Below the pieces are notes generated by a model that worked only from the letters and a program-made list of their open reading frames with translations, was not told the DNA's origin and made no database searches. From assembly GCA_958454405.1 (NCBI GenBank), contig CAUEBO010000054.1:1-18501 (forward strand): DNA of 18,501 nt, given 5' to 3'. Shown here piece after piece: positions 1-7,141 of this stretch. A program made the translations under genes and the position numbers. Origin of the DNA: an uncultured Eggerthellaceae bacterium (GTDB lineage: Bacteria > Actinomycetota > Coriobacteriia > Coriobacteriales > Eggerthellaceae). Each line of letters opens with the position of its first letter. Positions within the stretch are counted from its first letter, which is position 1.

Positions 1-941
1 TCCTGCATCATGTCGTGGTTGTTGTTCGACGCCATGCCGTCGGTGCCCAGGCACACGCGCACGCCGCGCTCAAGCATCTTCGCCACCGGCGCGAAACCGC
101 TGCCCAGCTTCATGTTGGACGCGGGGTTCGCAGCCACGAACACGCCTTTCTCGGCCAGCACCTCGATGTCCCCGTCGTCCACCCACACGCAGTGCGCCGC
201 CGTCACCGGCACGTCCAACACGCCCAGGCTCTCGAAGTAGCGCACGGGCGTGAGCCCTCCGCGGCGCTGCTTGCACTCCTCGTGCTCCAAGCGCGTCTCG
301 GACGCGTGCAGCTGGATGCGCAGGCCGTGCTCCTTCGCATACGCCGCCAGATCCGACACCGCCCGCGGGTTCGAGGTGTACTCCGCGTGGATGTTGCAGT
401 CCACCACGATCCTCCCGTCGGCCGCGCCCTGGAAATCGCGGATCAGGCGGTCGAGATTCCCCTTCACCGGCAGGTCGTCCAACCCTTCCCCGTTGAACGC
501 CAGAAGCGAGTCGGACAGGTTCATCTTCAGGCCCGCGTCGATTACCGCCCGCGCGCCCTCGTGCATGTGGTAGTACATGTCCGAGAAGCTCACGCAGCCG
601 TAGCGGACCATCTCGGCGCAGGCCAGAAGCGTGCCCCAGTAGCAGTCCTCGGGCGTGATCTTGGCCTCGAAGGGGAACACCGCGTCGTTGAGCCACGCCT
701 GCAAGGGCAGGTTCTCGGCATAGCCGCGCAGAAGCGTCATGGGCGCGTGCGCATGGGCGTTGTAGAACGCGGGCATGAGCAGCTTGCCGCGCCCGTCGTA
801 GACCTCGCCGAACGCTTCGACAGCCGCGCCCGCCGGCGCCTCGCCTCCCCGGTAGGCCACCCTCCCGTCACGCACGCCGACCCACTGATGGGAGCGGTAT
901 TCGAAATCCTCGTCGATCAGATCGATGTCCGCGAACAGCAT
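1..941 (-). CDS. Amidohydrolase, adenosine/SAH deaminase-like (3' end outside window)
   Basis: Metal-dependent amidohydrolase of the TRZ/ATZ, MtaD/SAH-deaminase group. Such enzymes hydrolytically deaminate S-adenosylhomocysteine, methylthioadenosine, adenosine or related amino-heterocycles in the cytoplasm. The 313 visible residues show the (beta/alpha)8 metal site in order: NAHAHAPMTLLRG with H63 and H65, NIHAEY with H185, LHASE with H212 and E215, AAHCVWVD with H250, NPASNMKLGSG, and GTDGMASNNN with D301. This is the usual deaminase order. The start is chosen because GAGGAG lies 6 bases before the ATG at 941. Family members run about 420-440 residues, so roughly 110 C-terminal residues lie beyond base 1. 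It is divergent from mrp. The exact substrate cannot be decided from sequence; guanine deaminase or chlorohydrolase-like activity are alternatives within the same fold. Confidence 0.9.
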   Translation of the reverse strand, partial: MLFADIDLIDEDFEYRSHQWVGVRDGRVAYRGGEAPAGAAVEAFGEVYDGRGKLLMPAFYNAHAHAPMTLLRGYAENLPLQAWLNDAVFPFEAKITPEDCYWGTLLACAEMVRYGCVSFSDMYYHMHEGARAVIDAGLKMNLSDSLLAFNGEGLDDLPVKGNLDRLIRDFQGAADGRIVVDCNIHAEYTSNPRAVSDLAAYAKEHGLRIQLHASETRLEHEECKQRRGGLTPVRYFESLGVLDVPVTAAHCVWVDDGDIEVLAEKGVFVAANPASNMKLGSGFAPVAKMLERGVRVCLGTDGMASNNNHDMMQ

Positions 942-1078
942 GGGCGCTCCTCTTCCCCGCGCGCCCTGGGCGGCGGTCGTCCTCGTCTTCTTCGCGCGCC
1001 TTCCGGGGCGGCCCGCCCCGCTCTCCGCATGCGCGGGAAGCGGGCCCGTTTCCCTCTGGCGGCGCTGGAAGACTATGC

Positions 1079-1084
1079 TATCAT
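1079..1084 (+). promoter_or_regulatory. Possible -10 box for mrp
   Basis: TATCAT matches five of six consensus positions and lies about 64 bases before the mrp start in the divergent mrp/amidohydrolase spacer (942-1147). No convincing -35 box is seen 16-18 bases upstream, so this is only a candidate. Confidence 0.25.
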
Positions 1085-1147
1085 GCCCGGTACGACGAGC
1101 GATGCGCCTGCGGCGAGCAGGCGCTGAAAACCCAGAAAGAAGGAATC

Positions 1148-1990
1148 ATGGCAGAAGAATGCACGCACGAATGCGGCAGCTGCGGCGTGGCCGGCTGCGG
1201 AGACCGGACGTCGCAGGGGCCGTCGAAGCTCGCCACGAACGAGCGCACGAGCATCAAGCACGTCATCGGAGTCGTGTCGGGCAAGGGCGGCGTGGGCAAG
1301 TCCCTCGTGACCAGCCTGCTGGCCAGCGCCATGCAGAAGCGGGGCTTCGCGGTGGGCATCCTGGACGCCGACGTCACCGGCCCGTCCATCCCCAAAGCCT
1401 TCGGCCTGGCCAACCCCCTCACGGCCGACCAGGACGGCATCGCGCCCGCCGTCACCGCAGGCGGCATCAAAGCGGTCTCGACGAACCTCATGCTGCCGAA
1501 GGACGACATGCCCGTCGCCTGGCGCGGCCCGGTGGTGTCCAACGTCATCCGACAGTTCTACAGCGAGGTCAGCTGGGACGATATCGACTACCTGTTCGTC
1601 GACATGCCCCCGGGAACCTCGGACGTGCTGCTCACCGTGTTCCAGTCGCTGCCCGTCGACGGCATCGTGACCGTGTCCGCGCCGCAGGAGCTCGTGGCCA
1701 TGATCGTGGGCAAGGCCGTGAACCTCGCCCACGAGATGGACGTGGAGCTTTTGGGCCTGGTGGAGAACATGGCCTACTTCACGTGCGACGAGTGCGGCAA
1801 GCAGCACCACATCTTCGGCGAGCCCCAGGGCGCGGCCGTGGCAAAGCGCTACGGCATCCCCGCCTACGCGACGCTGCCCATCGACCCCGCCTTCGCGCGC
1901 CTGTGCGACGCGGGGCGCATGGAGGAGTACGACGTGGCCGGAGCGCTCGACCCCATCATCGCCCAGATCGAAGCCGTCGCCGCCGAATAG
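1148..1990 (+). CDS. Mrp/NBP35/ApbC family iron-sulfur cluster carrier ATPase
   Basis: Cytoplasmic P-loop ATPase of the Mrp (ApbC/NBP35) family, which binds and delivers [4Fe-4S] clusters to apo-enzymes. The 280 residues begin with a Cys-rich tail (C5, C9, C12, C17; pattern CTHECGSCGVAGCG) like the N-terminal cluster site of NBP35. Then come the deviant Walker A motif GVVSGKGGVGKS (about residues 42-53), the switch segment DADVTGPSIPK, the Walker B-like VDMPPGTSD, and the bridging-cluster motif FTCDECG (about 215-221) that dimerises carriers through CxxC. The length is normal for bacterial short Mrp proteins without the DUF59 domain. AAGGA sits 3-4 bases from the ATG, which is tight but acceptable. 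An anaerobe with many Fe-S enzymes would need it. It stands alone, ended by the hairpins at 1997-2126. Confidence 0.95.
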   Translation: MAEECTHECGSCGVAGCGDRTSQGPSKLATNERTSIKHVIGVVSGKGGVGKSLVTSLLASAMQKRGFAVGILDADVTGPSIPKAFGLANPLTADQDGIAPAVTAGGIKAVSTNLMLPKDDMPVAWRGPVVSNVIRQFYSEVSWDDIDYLFVDMPPGTSDVLLTVFQSLPVDGIVTVSAPQELVAMIVGKAVNLAHEMDVELLGLVENMAYFTCDECGKQHHIFGEPQGAAVAKRYGIPAYATLPIDPAFARLCDAGRMEEYDVAGALDPIIAQIEAVAAE

Positions 1991-1996
1991 GCCGTC

Positions 1997-2024
1997 CGCG
2001 GGCGCGCCCAAGCTCCCGCCCGCG
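1997..2024. terminator. GC-rich hairpin just after mrp
   Basis: Perfect 8-bp inverted repeat, CGCGGGCG at 1997-2004 and CGCCCGCG at 2017-2024, starting 7 bases after the mrp stop. It has no T-tract, so it is more likely an mRNA 3'-end stabiliser or an aid to the stronger hairpin downstream than a terminator by itself. Confidence 0.35.
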
Positions 2025-2088
2025 AAGGCTTCGGCCCCGCGCCCCCCGGAAGCCCGGCTCCGCGCCCGCGCCTTGCCCGATCCCGCCG

Positions 2089-2127
2089 AACGCCTCCCCC
2101 GCCGCATCCGCGGCGCGGGAGGCGTTT
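2089..2127. terminator. Strong bidirectional hairpin between mrp and the LuxR gene
   Basis: A 17-bp stem (2089-2105 with 2110-2126, one mismatch) closes over the four-base loop ATCC and ends in GTTT on the plus strand. It lies between convergent genes, 99 bases after the mrp stop and 51 bases after the LuxR gene stop on the other strand. It can therefore serve both transcripts. The T-tract is short, as is common in GC-rich actinobacteria. Confidence 0.65.
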
Positions 2128-2177
2128 CCCTGCGAAGCCGGCCCGCGATCCTTCCCGCGAAGGCCGTCCCGCACCCG

Positions 2178-3689
2178 TCAATCGTCTTCGACCCGCCGCA
2201 CCCGCTCTTCCAGAAGCCCGATGAGCTCCTGCTGCGAATGCACGCCCACCTTCCGGTAGATGTTCTGCATGTGGCTTTTCGCGGTCTCCTTCGAAATGCA
2301 CAGCTCCTCGCTGATGGACTGCCGGTTCTTGCCGCGCGCCATCTGCACGAGCACGACGCCTTCGCGCTTGGTCAGGCCGGAATCCGAAGCGAGAAGCGAA
2401 ACCGCGCTCCCGAACGCGTCGTCGAGGCCCGACTGCGTGTCGGGCTTGGCAAGGCCCCACCCGGTTCGCAGGTTGTGGCTGCTCATCATGCACAGCGCAG
2501 AGCCCAGCATGACGAGCAGCATCGTCACGTTCACCCGGTCGAGCAGGTCGGAGGAGCCGGAGAGCTGGACCGCCGCGCCGCTCACGATGCCTCCCACCAG
2601 CTGGCCGAGCATGAACAGGCAGGTGGACGTGCCGATAACCCAGGTTGCAGGCATGTCGAAGCGCTTTATGAGGAACGCGCAGGCGCCCCACATGACCAGG
2701 TGGAGGAAGCAGAACCCCGTCAGCTGGACGCAGACGCCGAGAAGCGCCGCCCCGTCCGCAGTTGCGATGAGGTACAGGCCCACGGCGATGATGGGGAACC
2801 CGATCTGGTACATCAGGCTGTTGAAGCTCAACCGCGCCGATATGGCCGCCGCCAGGATGAGCACGGCCGCCACGGCGTAGCTCAGCACGATGCACAGCAG
2901 CAGCGTCCGGTCTCCGCTCTGGAACAGCGGGTTGCCCAGCAAGACGCCGAGGGACAGGCCATGCAGCAACGCGGTGACCAGCAGCTTGTAGGGCACGTTC
3001 AGCTTGGCGTCGCGGCCCCGCGCGAACAGCTCCTGCTTCGTGAACCCCTTCCGGACGCGGGCCAGGCAGGGCGCGATGGGAAGCGGAGCCAGCACGAACA
3101 CCGCCCGCTGCACGGGCTCCGGAACGAACGAGAGCAGCAGGATGGCGGACACGGACACCAGCACGGCAACCGACCCGTGGAACAGCACGTGCTCCGATCC
3201 CAGGCTGCCGAAGATGCGCTGCAGCTCGATGCACAAAAATGCCGACGACGCCCCGAACAGCAGCGATCCCGTGGCGTAGAGCAGCATGCTCGCGCCCGCC
3301 ATCGACTCGTGCAGCACGGTCATCGAGCCGTCCGGCCCCGAAGGCGCCATCGTCAGCGTCAGCCACGCCACGATGAACGCGGAGGACACCGACATGAGCA
3401 TGCATATCGCCGTCAGGAACGCATCGCTTCTGAACACCGTGCGCGAGCGGGCGAACCACGCGCTGATGACGAAGTAGGCCACCACGCTCGCGAGCAGGGG
3501 ACCCAGCTGGGAGGGAACGGACAGGCCGGAACTCAGGGCGACCGGACGGAACACGACGGGGATCTGGAAGCCCATGTTGACCCACAGCCAATAGAACGTC
3601 ACCGCCACGCACAGCAGCGGGCGCTGGGCCACCGAGGCGACGAGCCTCCGCCACGAACGAGACCGTTGTCCACCCGAATTCCCCGGCAT
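2178..3689 (-). CDS. Membrane-embedded LuxR-type transcriptional regulator
   Basis: A 503-residue protein with a long hydrophobic part (about residues 17-425, roughly 12 predicted membrane spans, MFS-like in appearance) followed by a cytoplasmic LuxR/GerE helix-turn-helix at residues 438-497. The HTH shows LTKREGVVLVQMARG, the turn KNRQSISEELCISKETAKSHMQNIYRKVGV and the closing helix. Proteins of this type are known in Eggerthella lenta as regulators of adjacent small-molecule-metabolising enzymes; here the likely target is the divergent flavoprotein. The start at 3689 is favoured because GGAGG lies 8 bases upstream. The ATG at 3713 overlaps the -10 box TATAATG, so it would not be in the transcript, and the ATG at 3695 is only 2 bases from GGAGG. 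The ligand is unknown. The membrane part probably senses rather than transports, but this is inference. Confidence 0.9.
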   Translation of the reverse strand: MPGNSGGQRSRSWRRLVASVAQRPLLCVAVTFYWLWVNMGFQIPVVFRPVALSSGLSVPSQLGPLLASVVAYFVISAWFARSRTVFRSDAFLTAICMLMSVSSAFIVAWLTLTMAPSGPDGSMTVLHESMAGASMLLYATGSLLFGASSAFLCIELQRIFGSLGSEHVLFHGSVAVLVSVSAILLLSFVPEPVQRAVFVLAPLPIAPCLARVRKGFTKQELFARGRDAKLNVPYKLLVTALLHGLSLGVLLGNPLFQSGDRTLLLCIVLSYAVAAVLILAAAISARLSFNSLMYQIGFPIIAVGLYLIATADGAALLGVCVQLTGFCFLHLVMWGACAFLIKRFDMPATWVIGTSTCLFMLGQLVGGIVSGAAVQLSGSSDLLDRVNVTMLLVMLGSALCMMSSHNLRTGWGLAKPDTQSGLDDAFGSAVSLLASDSGLTKREGVVLVQMARGKNRQSISEELCISKETAKSHMQNIYRKVGVHSQQELIGLLEERVRRVEDD

Positions 3690-3711
3690 GCGCATCCCCT
3701 CCCCACGCCGC

Positions 3712-3717
3712 ATTATA
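3712..3717 (-). promoter_or_regulatory. Consensus -10 box of the LuxR regulator
   Basis: On the minus strand this reads TATAAT, a perfect -10 hexamer in an otherwise GC-rich region. Transcription would begin near 3705, giving a leader of about 16 bases that holds the GGGGAGGGG ribosome site at 3704-3696. No good -35 box is seen at the expected distance, which suggests dependence on an activator. Confidence 0.6.
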
Positions 3718-3758
3718 GAACGCATCGGGTGATCGGGGCTCGTCAGAGAGCCGCCCGT

Positions 3759-3797
3759 TCGCGAAAATCTCTCCCCCCATCGGGGGGATTTTTGCGA
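3759..3797. repeat. Long inverted repeat in the divergent control region
   Basis: Arms 3759-3768 (TCGCGAAAAT) and 3788-3797 (ATTTTTGCGA) pair with one G-T mismatch. They continue, after an unpaired CTCT on the left, into CCCCCC (3773-3778) and GGGGGG (3782-3787) over an ATC loop. The inner stem followed by five T's also has the form of a small plus-strand terminator. Lying between the two promoters, it is more likely a protein-binding site or an insulator against antisense transcription than part of either leader. Confidence 0.5.
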
Positions 3798-3808
3798 AAT
3801 CGCGCAAA
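3791..3808. promoter_or_regulatory. Candidate LuxR operator dyad
   Basis: Perfect dyad TTTGCG-N6-CGCAAA, the size expected for a dimeric LuxR-type HTH. Its centre (3799.5) lies about 61 bases before the estimated flavoprotein transcription start (near 3861), where class-I activators usually bind. Its left half overlaps the right arm of the longer inverted repeat at 3759-3797. Assignment to the neighbouring regulator is inference. Confidence 0.45.
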
Positions 3809-3823
3809 CTACCCGCCCGATGG

Positions 3824-3854
3824 GTGACCTTCCCCGCCGCCCGCATCCTATAGT
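3824..3854 (+). promoter_or_regulatory. Probable promoter of the flavoprotein gene
   Basis: The -10 box TATAGT at 3849-3854 matches five of six positions. A weak -35 candidate GTGACC at 3824-3829 is 19 bases upstream, longer than optimal. A poor -35 with a good -10 fits an activator-dependent promoter. Confidence 0.45.
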
Positions 3855-3860
3855 CGGGGA

Positions 3861-3880
3861 GCGCTCTTCCGCTGGAGCGC
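3861..3880 (+). repeat. Short hairpin in the flavoprotein leader
   Basis: GCGCTC (3861-3866) and GAGCGC (3875-3880) form a perfect 6-bp stem at the predicted start of the transcript, 45 bases before the ATG. It may stabilise the 5' end of the mRNA. Confidence 0.35.
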
Positions 3881-3925
3881 ATGATGACGGAGACGGCTTC
3901 GGGCCGCCTCGGACAGGAGGGCACC

Positions 3926-5725
3926 ATGAGCAAGGGGAAGCAGACGGAGAAGAGATCGCTGTCGCGCAGGCAGTTCCTGATCGGATCGACGCTCGCAGGG
4001 GCGGGCATCGCCGGCGGGGCGCTGGCAGGATGCGCGCCGTCCACGGCGGGCGAGGCGGCGAGCGCAAGCGGCGGCGCGGCCGCCAACGAGCTGTTCACGC
4101 TCGATTCGAAGACGATGACGCAGGGAACCTGGAGCTGGAGCACGCCGCCCGAAGACATCCCCGAAAGCGACATCGCCGAAACCGTCGCATGCGACGTGCT
4201 GGTCGTCGGCGCGGGCCTGGCCGGCTGCTGCGCCGCCATCGCCGCGGCCGAAGAAGGGGCGAACGTCGTCGTCGTCGAGAAAAGCCCCGAGGGAACCGTC
4301 TGCGGGCGCGGGCTCGACATCGCCGCGTTCCACACGAAGAAGCAGCAGGAGCTCGTGGCGGAGGGCCTCATGGAAGAGCCCGACTACCGCCAGCTCATCC
4401 GCCGCTGGGTGTACTGGGCCCAGGGCCGCGTGAAGGAGCCCTTGCTGTGGGAGTGGTCCCGCAAGAGCGGCGCGTGCCTCGATTGGCTCGCCGATCTGGT
4501 TGAGCCGAAGGATCTGACCACCTACGTCTGGGACGGCTACTACAAGGGCCCCGACTACACCGAGTACCCGGTCACCCACGCGTTCTACATCAAAGGCACC
4601 GAAGATCAGACGTTCAACTTCACGTTCTACGGCGACGACAACACCTTCGGCAACATCATCCTCATGCCGCAGCTCTACAAGGTGCTGGAAGAGAAGGGCG
4701 TCGACCTGCGCTGGAGCCAGAAGTGCGCGCGCCTGCTGCGCGACGGTGACGGCCCCGTCATCGGCGCCGTCACCGAATCCGACGACGGCTCGCACACGCG
4801 CTACGATGCCGGCAGCGTCGTCATCGCCGCAGGCGACTACGGGTCGAACAAAGAGATGATCCAGTGCTACGCGCCCTTCCAGAACTTCTCCACCGACATA
4901 TACGTCTACGTCCCGCCCGAGGTGAACCAGGGCGAGCTGCACCAGCAGGCGCTGTGGGTCGGCGCGGCCATGCAGAAGTCCGAGCCGCACGCTTCGGTGA
5001 CCCATCTCGACTTCGGCGCGGCGAGCTACGGCTTCCTGCACGTCAACGGCGAAGGGCGCCGCTTCAAGAACGAGGACGTGAACACCCAGTCCAAGAGCAT
5101 CACCAAGGCGTTCCAGCCCACGAAGCAGGCCTACACCATCTACGATGCGAACGGCCTGGCCGAAGTCAAGCGCCAGGTGGACGCGGGCATCGGCGGCGGC
5201 CTGCAATGGGGCCAGCTCACCCAGCGCATCGGCGGGGAGTACAGCCTGGAAGCCCAGCAGGCGGTGCTCGAGGGCGAGATCGAGCAGGGGCTCACGTTCG
5301 AGGCCGACACGCTCGAGGGCCTGGCCGAGCAGATCGGGTGCGATCCCCAGGTGTTCGCGGAAACCGTCGAGCGCTACAACGAGCTGTGCGAGCAGGGCGA
5401 CGACGTCGACTTCGGCAAGCGCTCCGAGATCCTCGCGCCGGTGGTGCAGCCCCCCTTCTACGCGGGGCACCTGCAGGCGTGCCTGCTCACCATGTGCGGC
5501 GGGCTGAGGCAGGACGTGGAATGCCGCGTCCTCGACGTCGACGATCGGCCCATCGAGGGCCTGTACGTCGCAGGATCGTCCGCGGGCGACTTCTTCGGCG
5601 CGGGCGACTACCCCACGTTCGTCGCCGGCATCGGGCACGGGCGCTGCGTGACCTTCGGCCGCATGGCGGGCATCAACGCCGCCGGCGGAGACGCGCACGA
5701 GCAGATACCGAGCCTCGACATCTAG
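3926..5725 (+). CDS. Tat-exported lipoprotein FAD-dependent reductase (fumarate reductase flavoprotein family)
   Basis: Predicted exported flavoprotein of the FAD_binding_2 (fumarate reductase/urocanate reductase-like) family, 599 residues. The start at 3926 is chosen because AGGAGG precedes it by 5 bases and it gives a clean signal: twin-arginine motif SRRQFL at residues 13-18, hydrophobic stretch 19-34, then lipobox LAGC with C36, so a Tat lipoprotein held on the outer face of the membrane. A low-complexity Ala/Ser/Gly linker follows. The FAD Rossmann motif VVGAGLAG is near residues 93-100 with EK about 23 residues later. Family motifs YGFLHVNGEGRRFKNED and the C-terminal FAD-cradle GSSAGDFFGAGDYPTFVAGIGHGR follow. 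It probably reduces an organic electron acceptor; the substrate is unknown. No cytochrome or heme CxxCH motif is present in it or nearby, so electrons must come from a partner encoded elsewhere. Divergent from a membrane LuxR regulator. Confidence 0.9.
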   Translation: MSKGKQTEKRSLSRRQFLIGSTLAGAGIAGGALAGCAPSTAGEAASASGGAAANELFTLDSKTMTQGTWSWSTPPEDIPESDIAETVACDVLVVGAGLAGCCAAIAAAEEGANVVVVEKSPEGTVCGRGLDIAAFHTKKQQELVAEGLMEEPDYRQLIRRWVYWAQGRVKEPLLWEWSRKSGACLDWLADLVEPKDLTTYVWDGYYKGPDYTEYPVTHAFYIKGTEDQTFNFTFYGDDNTFGNIILMPQLYKVLEEKGVDLRWSQKCARLLRDGDGPVIGAVTESDDGSHTRYDAGSVVIAAGDYGSNKEMIQCYAPFQNFSTDIYVYVPPEVNQGELHQQALWVGAAMQKSEPHASVTHLDFGAASYGFLHVNGEGRRFKNEDVNTQSKSITKAFQPTKQAYTIYDANGLAEVKRQVDAGIGGGLQWGQLTQRIGGEYSLEAQQAVLEGEIEQGLTFEADTLEGLAEQIGCDPQVFAETVERYNELCEQGDDVDFGKRSEILAPVVQPPFYAGHLQACLLTMCGGLRQDVECRVLDVDDRPIEGLYVAGSSAGDFFGAGDYPTFVAGIGHGRCVTFGRMAGINAAGGDAHEQIPSLDI

Positions 5726-5743
5726 CCTGCCCCCTTCGAGTGC

Positions 5744-5773
5744 GGGCGCCGCGCCTCCCTCCCAGCGGCGCCC
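5744..5773 (+). terminator. Perfect 9-bp hairpin after the flavoprotein gene
   Basis: GGGCGCCGC (5744-5752) and GCGGCGCCC (5765-5773) form a perfect stem with a 12-base loop, 18 bases after the stop codon. There is no T-tract. It could reduce, rather than block, transcription into the next gene, whose ribosome site lies 20 bases further on. Confidence 0.45.
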
Positions 5774-5805
5774 ACACCCTCGGGAGGGGCCGGGAGGAGC
5801 CCGCC

Positions 5806-7119
5806 ATGAACGACAGCACCGCACCGCTTGCCTGGATGGCCACGAACGAAGGCCTGGCCGAAGCCGTCCTTGCACGGCGCACCGACCGCGCAGGCCTCGT
5901 CGACCGCCTCGCCTACGCGCTCGAGGAAAGCTGCGTGTCCCTGCCCATCATCGAGAACGGCGAGGACTTGGACAACATCTGCCCGTTCACGTTCTTCGCC
6001 AGCTTCTGCCGCCCCATGGACGACCAGCGGCGAAGCCGCCTCGTCGCATGCCTTCTGGACGCCCTGGACGTCGACGCGCAGGCGCCGGCGTCGTTCGAGG
6101 GGCTCGCCCTCGTCGACGATCGGCACGCCCGGTTCTTCAGCCGCAACCACGCCACGCGAGCCTGCGAGATCGAGCGCCTGTGGGACGTCTTCGCAATCGC
6201 GATGCGCCGGCCGCTCGACCGCCCGGAACTCGACCGAGCATGCGGGCGCGTGGCGTCGCTCCGCGCACCGGGCCGGGCGTTGCTGCCCATCGCGCTGTCC
6301 TGGGTGCGCCCTCGCGCGTTCGAGCCGCCCGCGGCCGAGCGAAGCCCGGAATCGCCCGAGATCGATGCCGAAAAGACGGCCGCGCTGCTCGACGCGTTTC
6401 GCGACCACCTCGTCCGAGACGGGCGCGACGGGCGGACCGGGCGCGCCGTCGCGCGCTTCCAAGCCTGCTGGGACGAGGATGCGCCCGATTTCGCCGCCAT
6501 GCTGGCGCGGTCGCTAAAGGAAAGCGGGCATTTGCTGTTCAGGGACTACTACTTCAACCCGCTGAAGGAGGTGCTCGCGTTCGCGCAGGAGGAGCCGGAA
6601 ACGACGCGCGGCGCGTTCAAAGCTCTCTTCGACGAAGAAAAGCCGCTCGTGGAGCGCATCTGCCGCTTCGAAGCGGAAACGGCGCGCCTGTTCGAGCGCC
6701 ACCGCGGCAGCATCGCCCATGCCGTCCCACGGCGATCATCCCATGGGAACTACCATGCGATCTGCGTGTACCTGTTCCTTCGGCACCCCGGGCGCCACCA
6801 TCTTTTCTCGCCGCGCCGCATGAAGGCCCTCAGCTCGCAAACGGGATGCGCCCGCCCCTACCGCGTGGCGCAGCCGGACGTCATCCTGCGCTACGCCGAG
6901 CTTTGCGATGCCCTCGTGCCCTTCGTGTTCGAGCGCGAGGACGTGCTGGGCGCCTACGACGCAGCGGGCGCGAAGGGCGTCGGCCCCGCCGGCTTCTATC
7001 AGCACGTGCTGATCGACGACCTCGCCGTGTTCGCGTGCTCAAGGCAAGGCGGCGTCCCGGCCCGCAGATGCGAGCCGCCCGCGAACCCGTCCAATCGAAG
7101 CGGGGCGGAGGCGGGCTGA
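5806..7119 (+). CDS. Protein resembling the N-terminal half of McrB-like AAA+ ATPases, without the ATPase domain
   Basis: A 437-residue cytoplasmic protein of no certain function. The start at 5806 follows GGGAGGAG by 5 bases; the frame is open further upstream only because it shadows the flavoprotein gene. Several segments recall the N-terminal region of McrB-like restriction ATPases: LDNICPFTFFASFCRPMD (55-72, like their IDPFTFF block), a Trp-containing LWDVFAIAM block (125-133), YYFNPLKEVLAFAQEEP (249-265), FKALFDEEKPLVERI (271-285), YHAICVYLFLRHPGRHHLF (316-334, like YLFLRYPxKYY) and FYQHVLIDDLAVFA (397-410, like the LTQDFIWY block just before their AAA+ domain). No Walker A, Walker B or nuclease motif is seen; the protein stops where the motor would begin. 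It sits 80 bases after the flavoprotein gene and is probably partly co-transcribed. The McrB relation is from memory of motif patterns and is moderately sure. Confidence 0.6.
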   Translation: MNDSTAPLAWMATNEGLAEAVLARRTDRAGLVDRLAYALEESCVSLPIIENGEDLDNICPFTFFASFCRPMDDQRRSRLVACLLDALDVDAQAPASFEGLALVDDRHARFFSRNHATRACEIERLWDVFAIAMRRPLDRPELDRACGRVASLRAPGRALLPIALSWVRPRAFEPPAAERSPESPEIDAEKTAALLDAFRDHLVRDGRDGRTGRAVARFQACWDEDAPDFAAMLARSLKESGHLLFRDYYFNPLKEVLAFAQEEPETTRGAFKALFDEEKPLVERICRFEAETARLFERHRGSIAHAVPRRSSHGNYHAICVYLFLRHPGRHHLFSPRRMKALSSQTGCARPYRVAQPDVILRYAELCDALVPFVFEREDVLGAYDAAGAKGVGPAGFYQHVLIDDLAVFACSRQGGVPARRCEPPANPSNRSGAEAG

Positions 7120-7141
7120 CGAAAATTTCTGCGAAGGGCGC

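Noticed and set aside
1073..1083. Shared CTATGCTATCA string here and near 17238-17248
   Set aside because: The second copy lies inside the clpC coding sequence; an 11-base match is compatible with chance and no wider similarity follows.
15..1127. Long plus-strand open frame opposite the amidohydrolase
   Set aside because: Arg/His-rich shadow of a clear minus-strand amidohydrolase; no ribosome site and no family motifs.
1864..4371. 835-residue minus-strand open frame
   Set aside because: Overlaps the LuxR gene and parts of mrp and the flavoprotein in another frame; composition is that of a GC-rich shadow.
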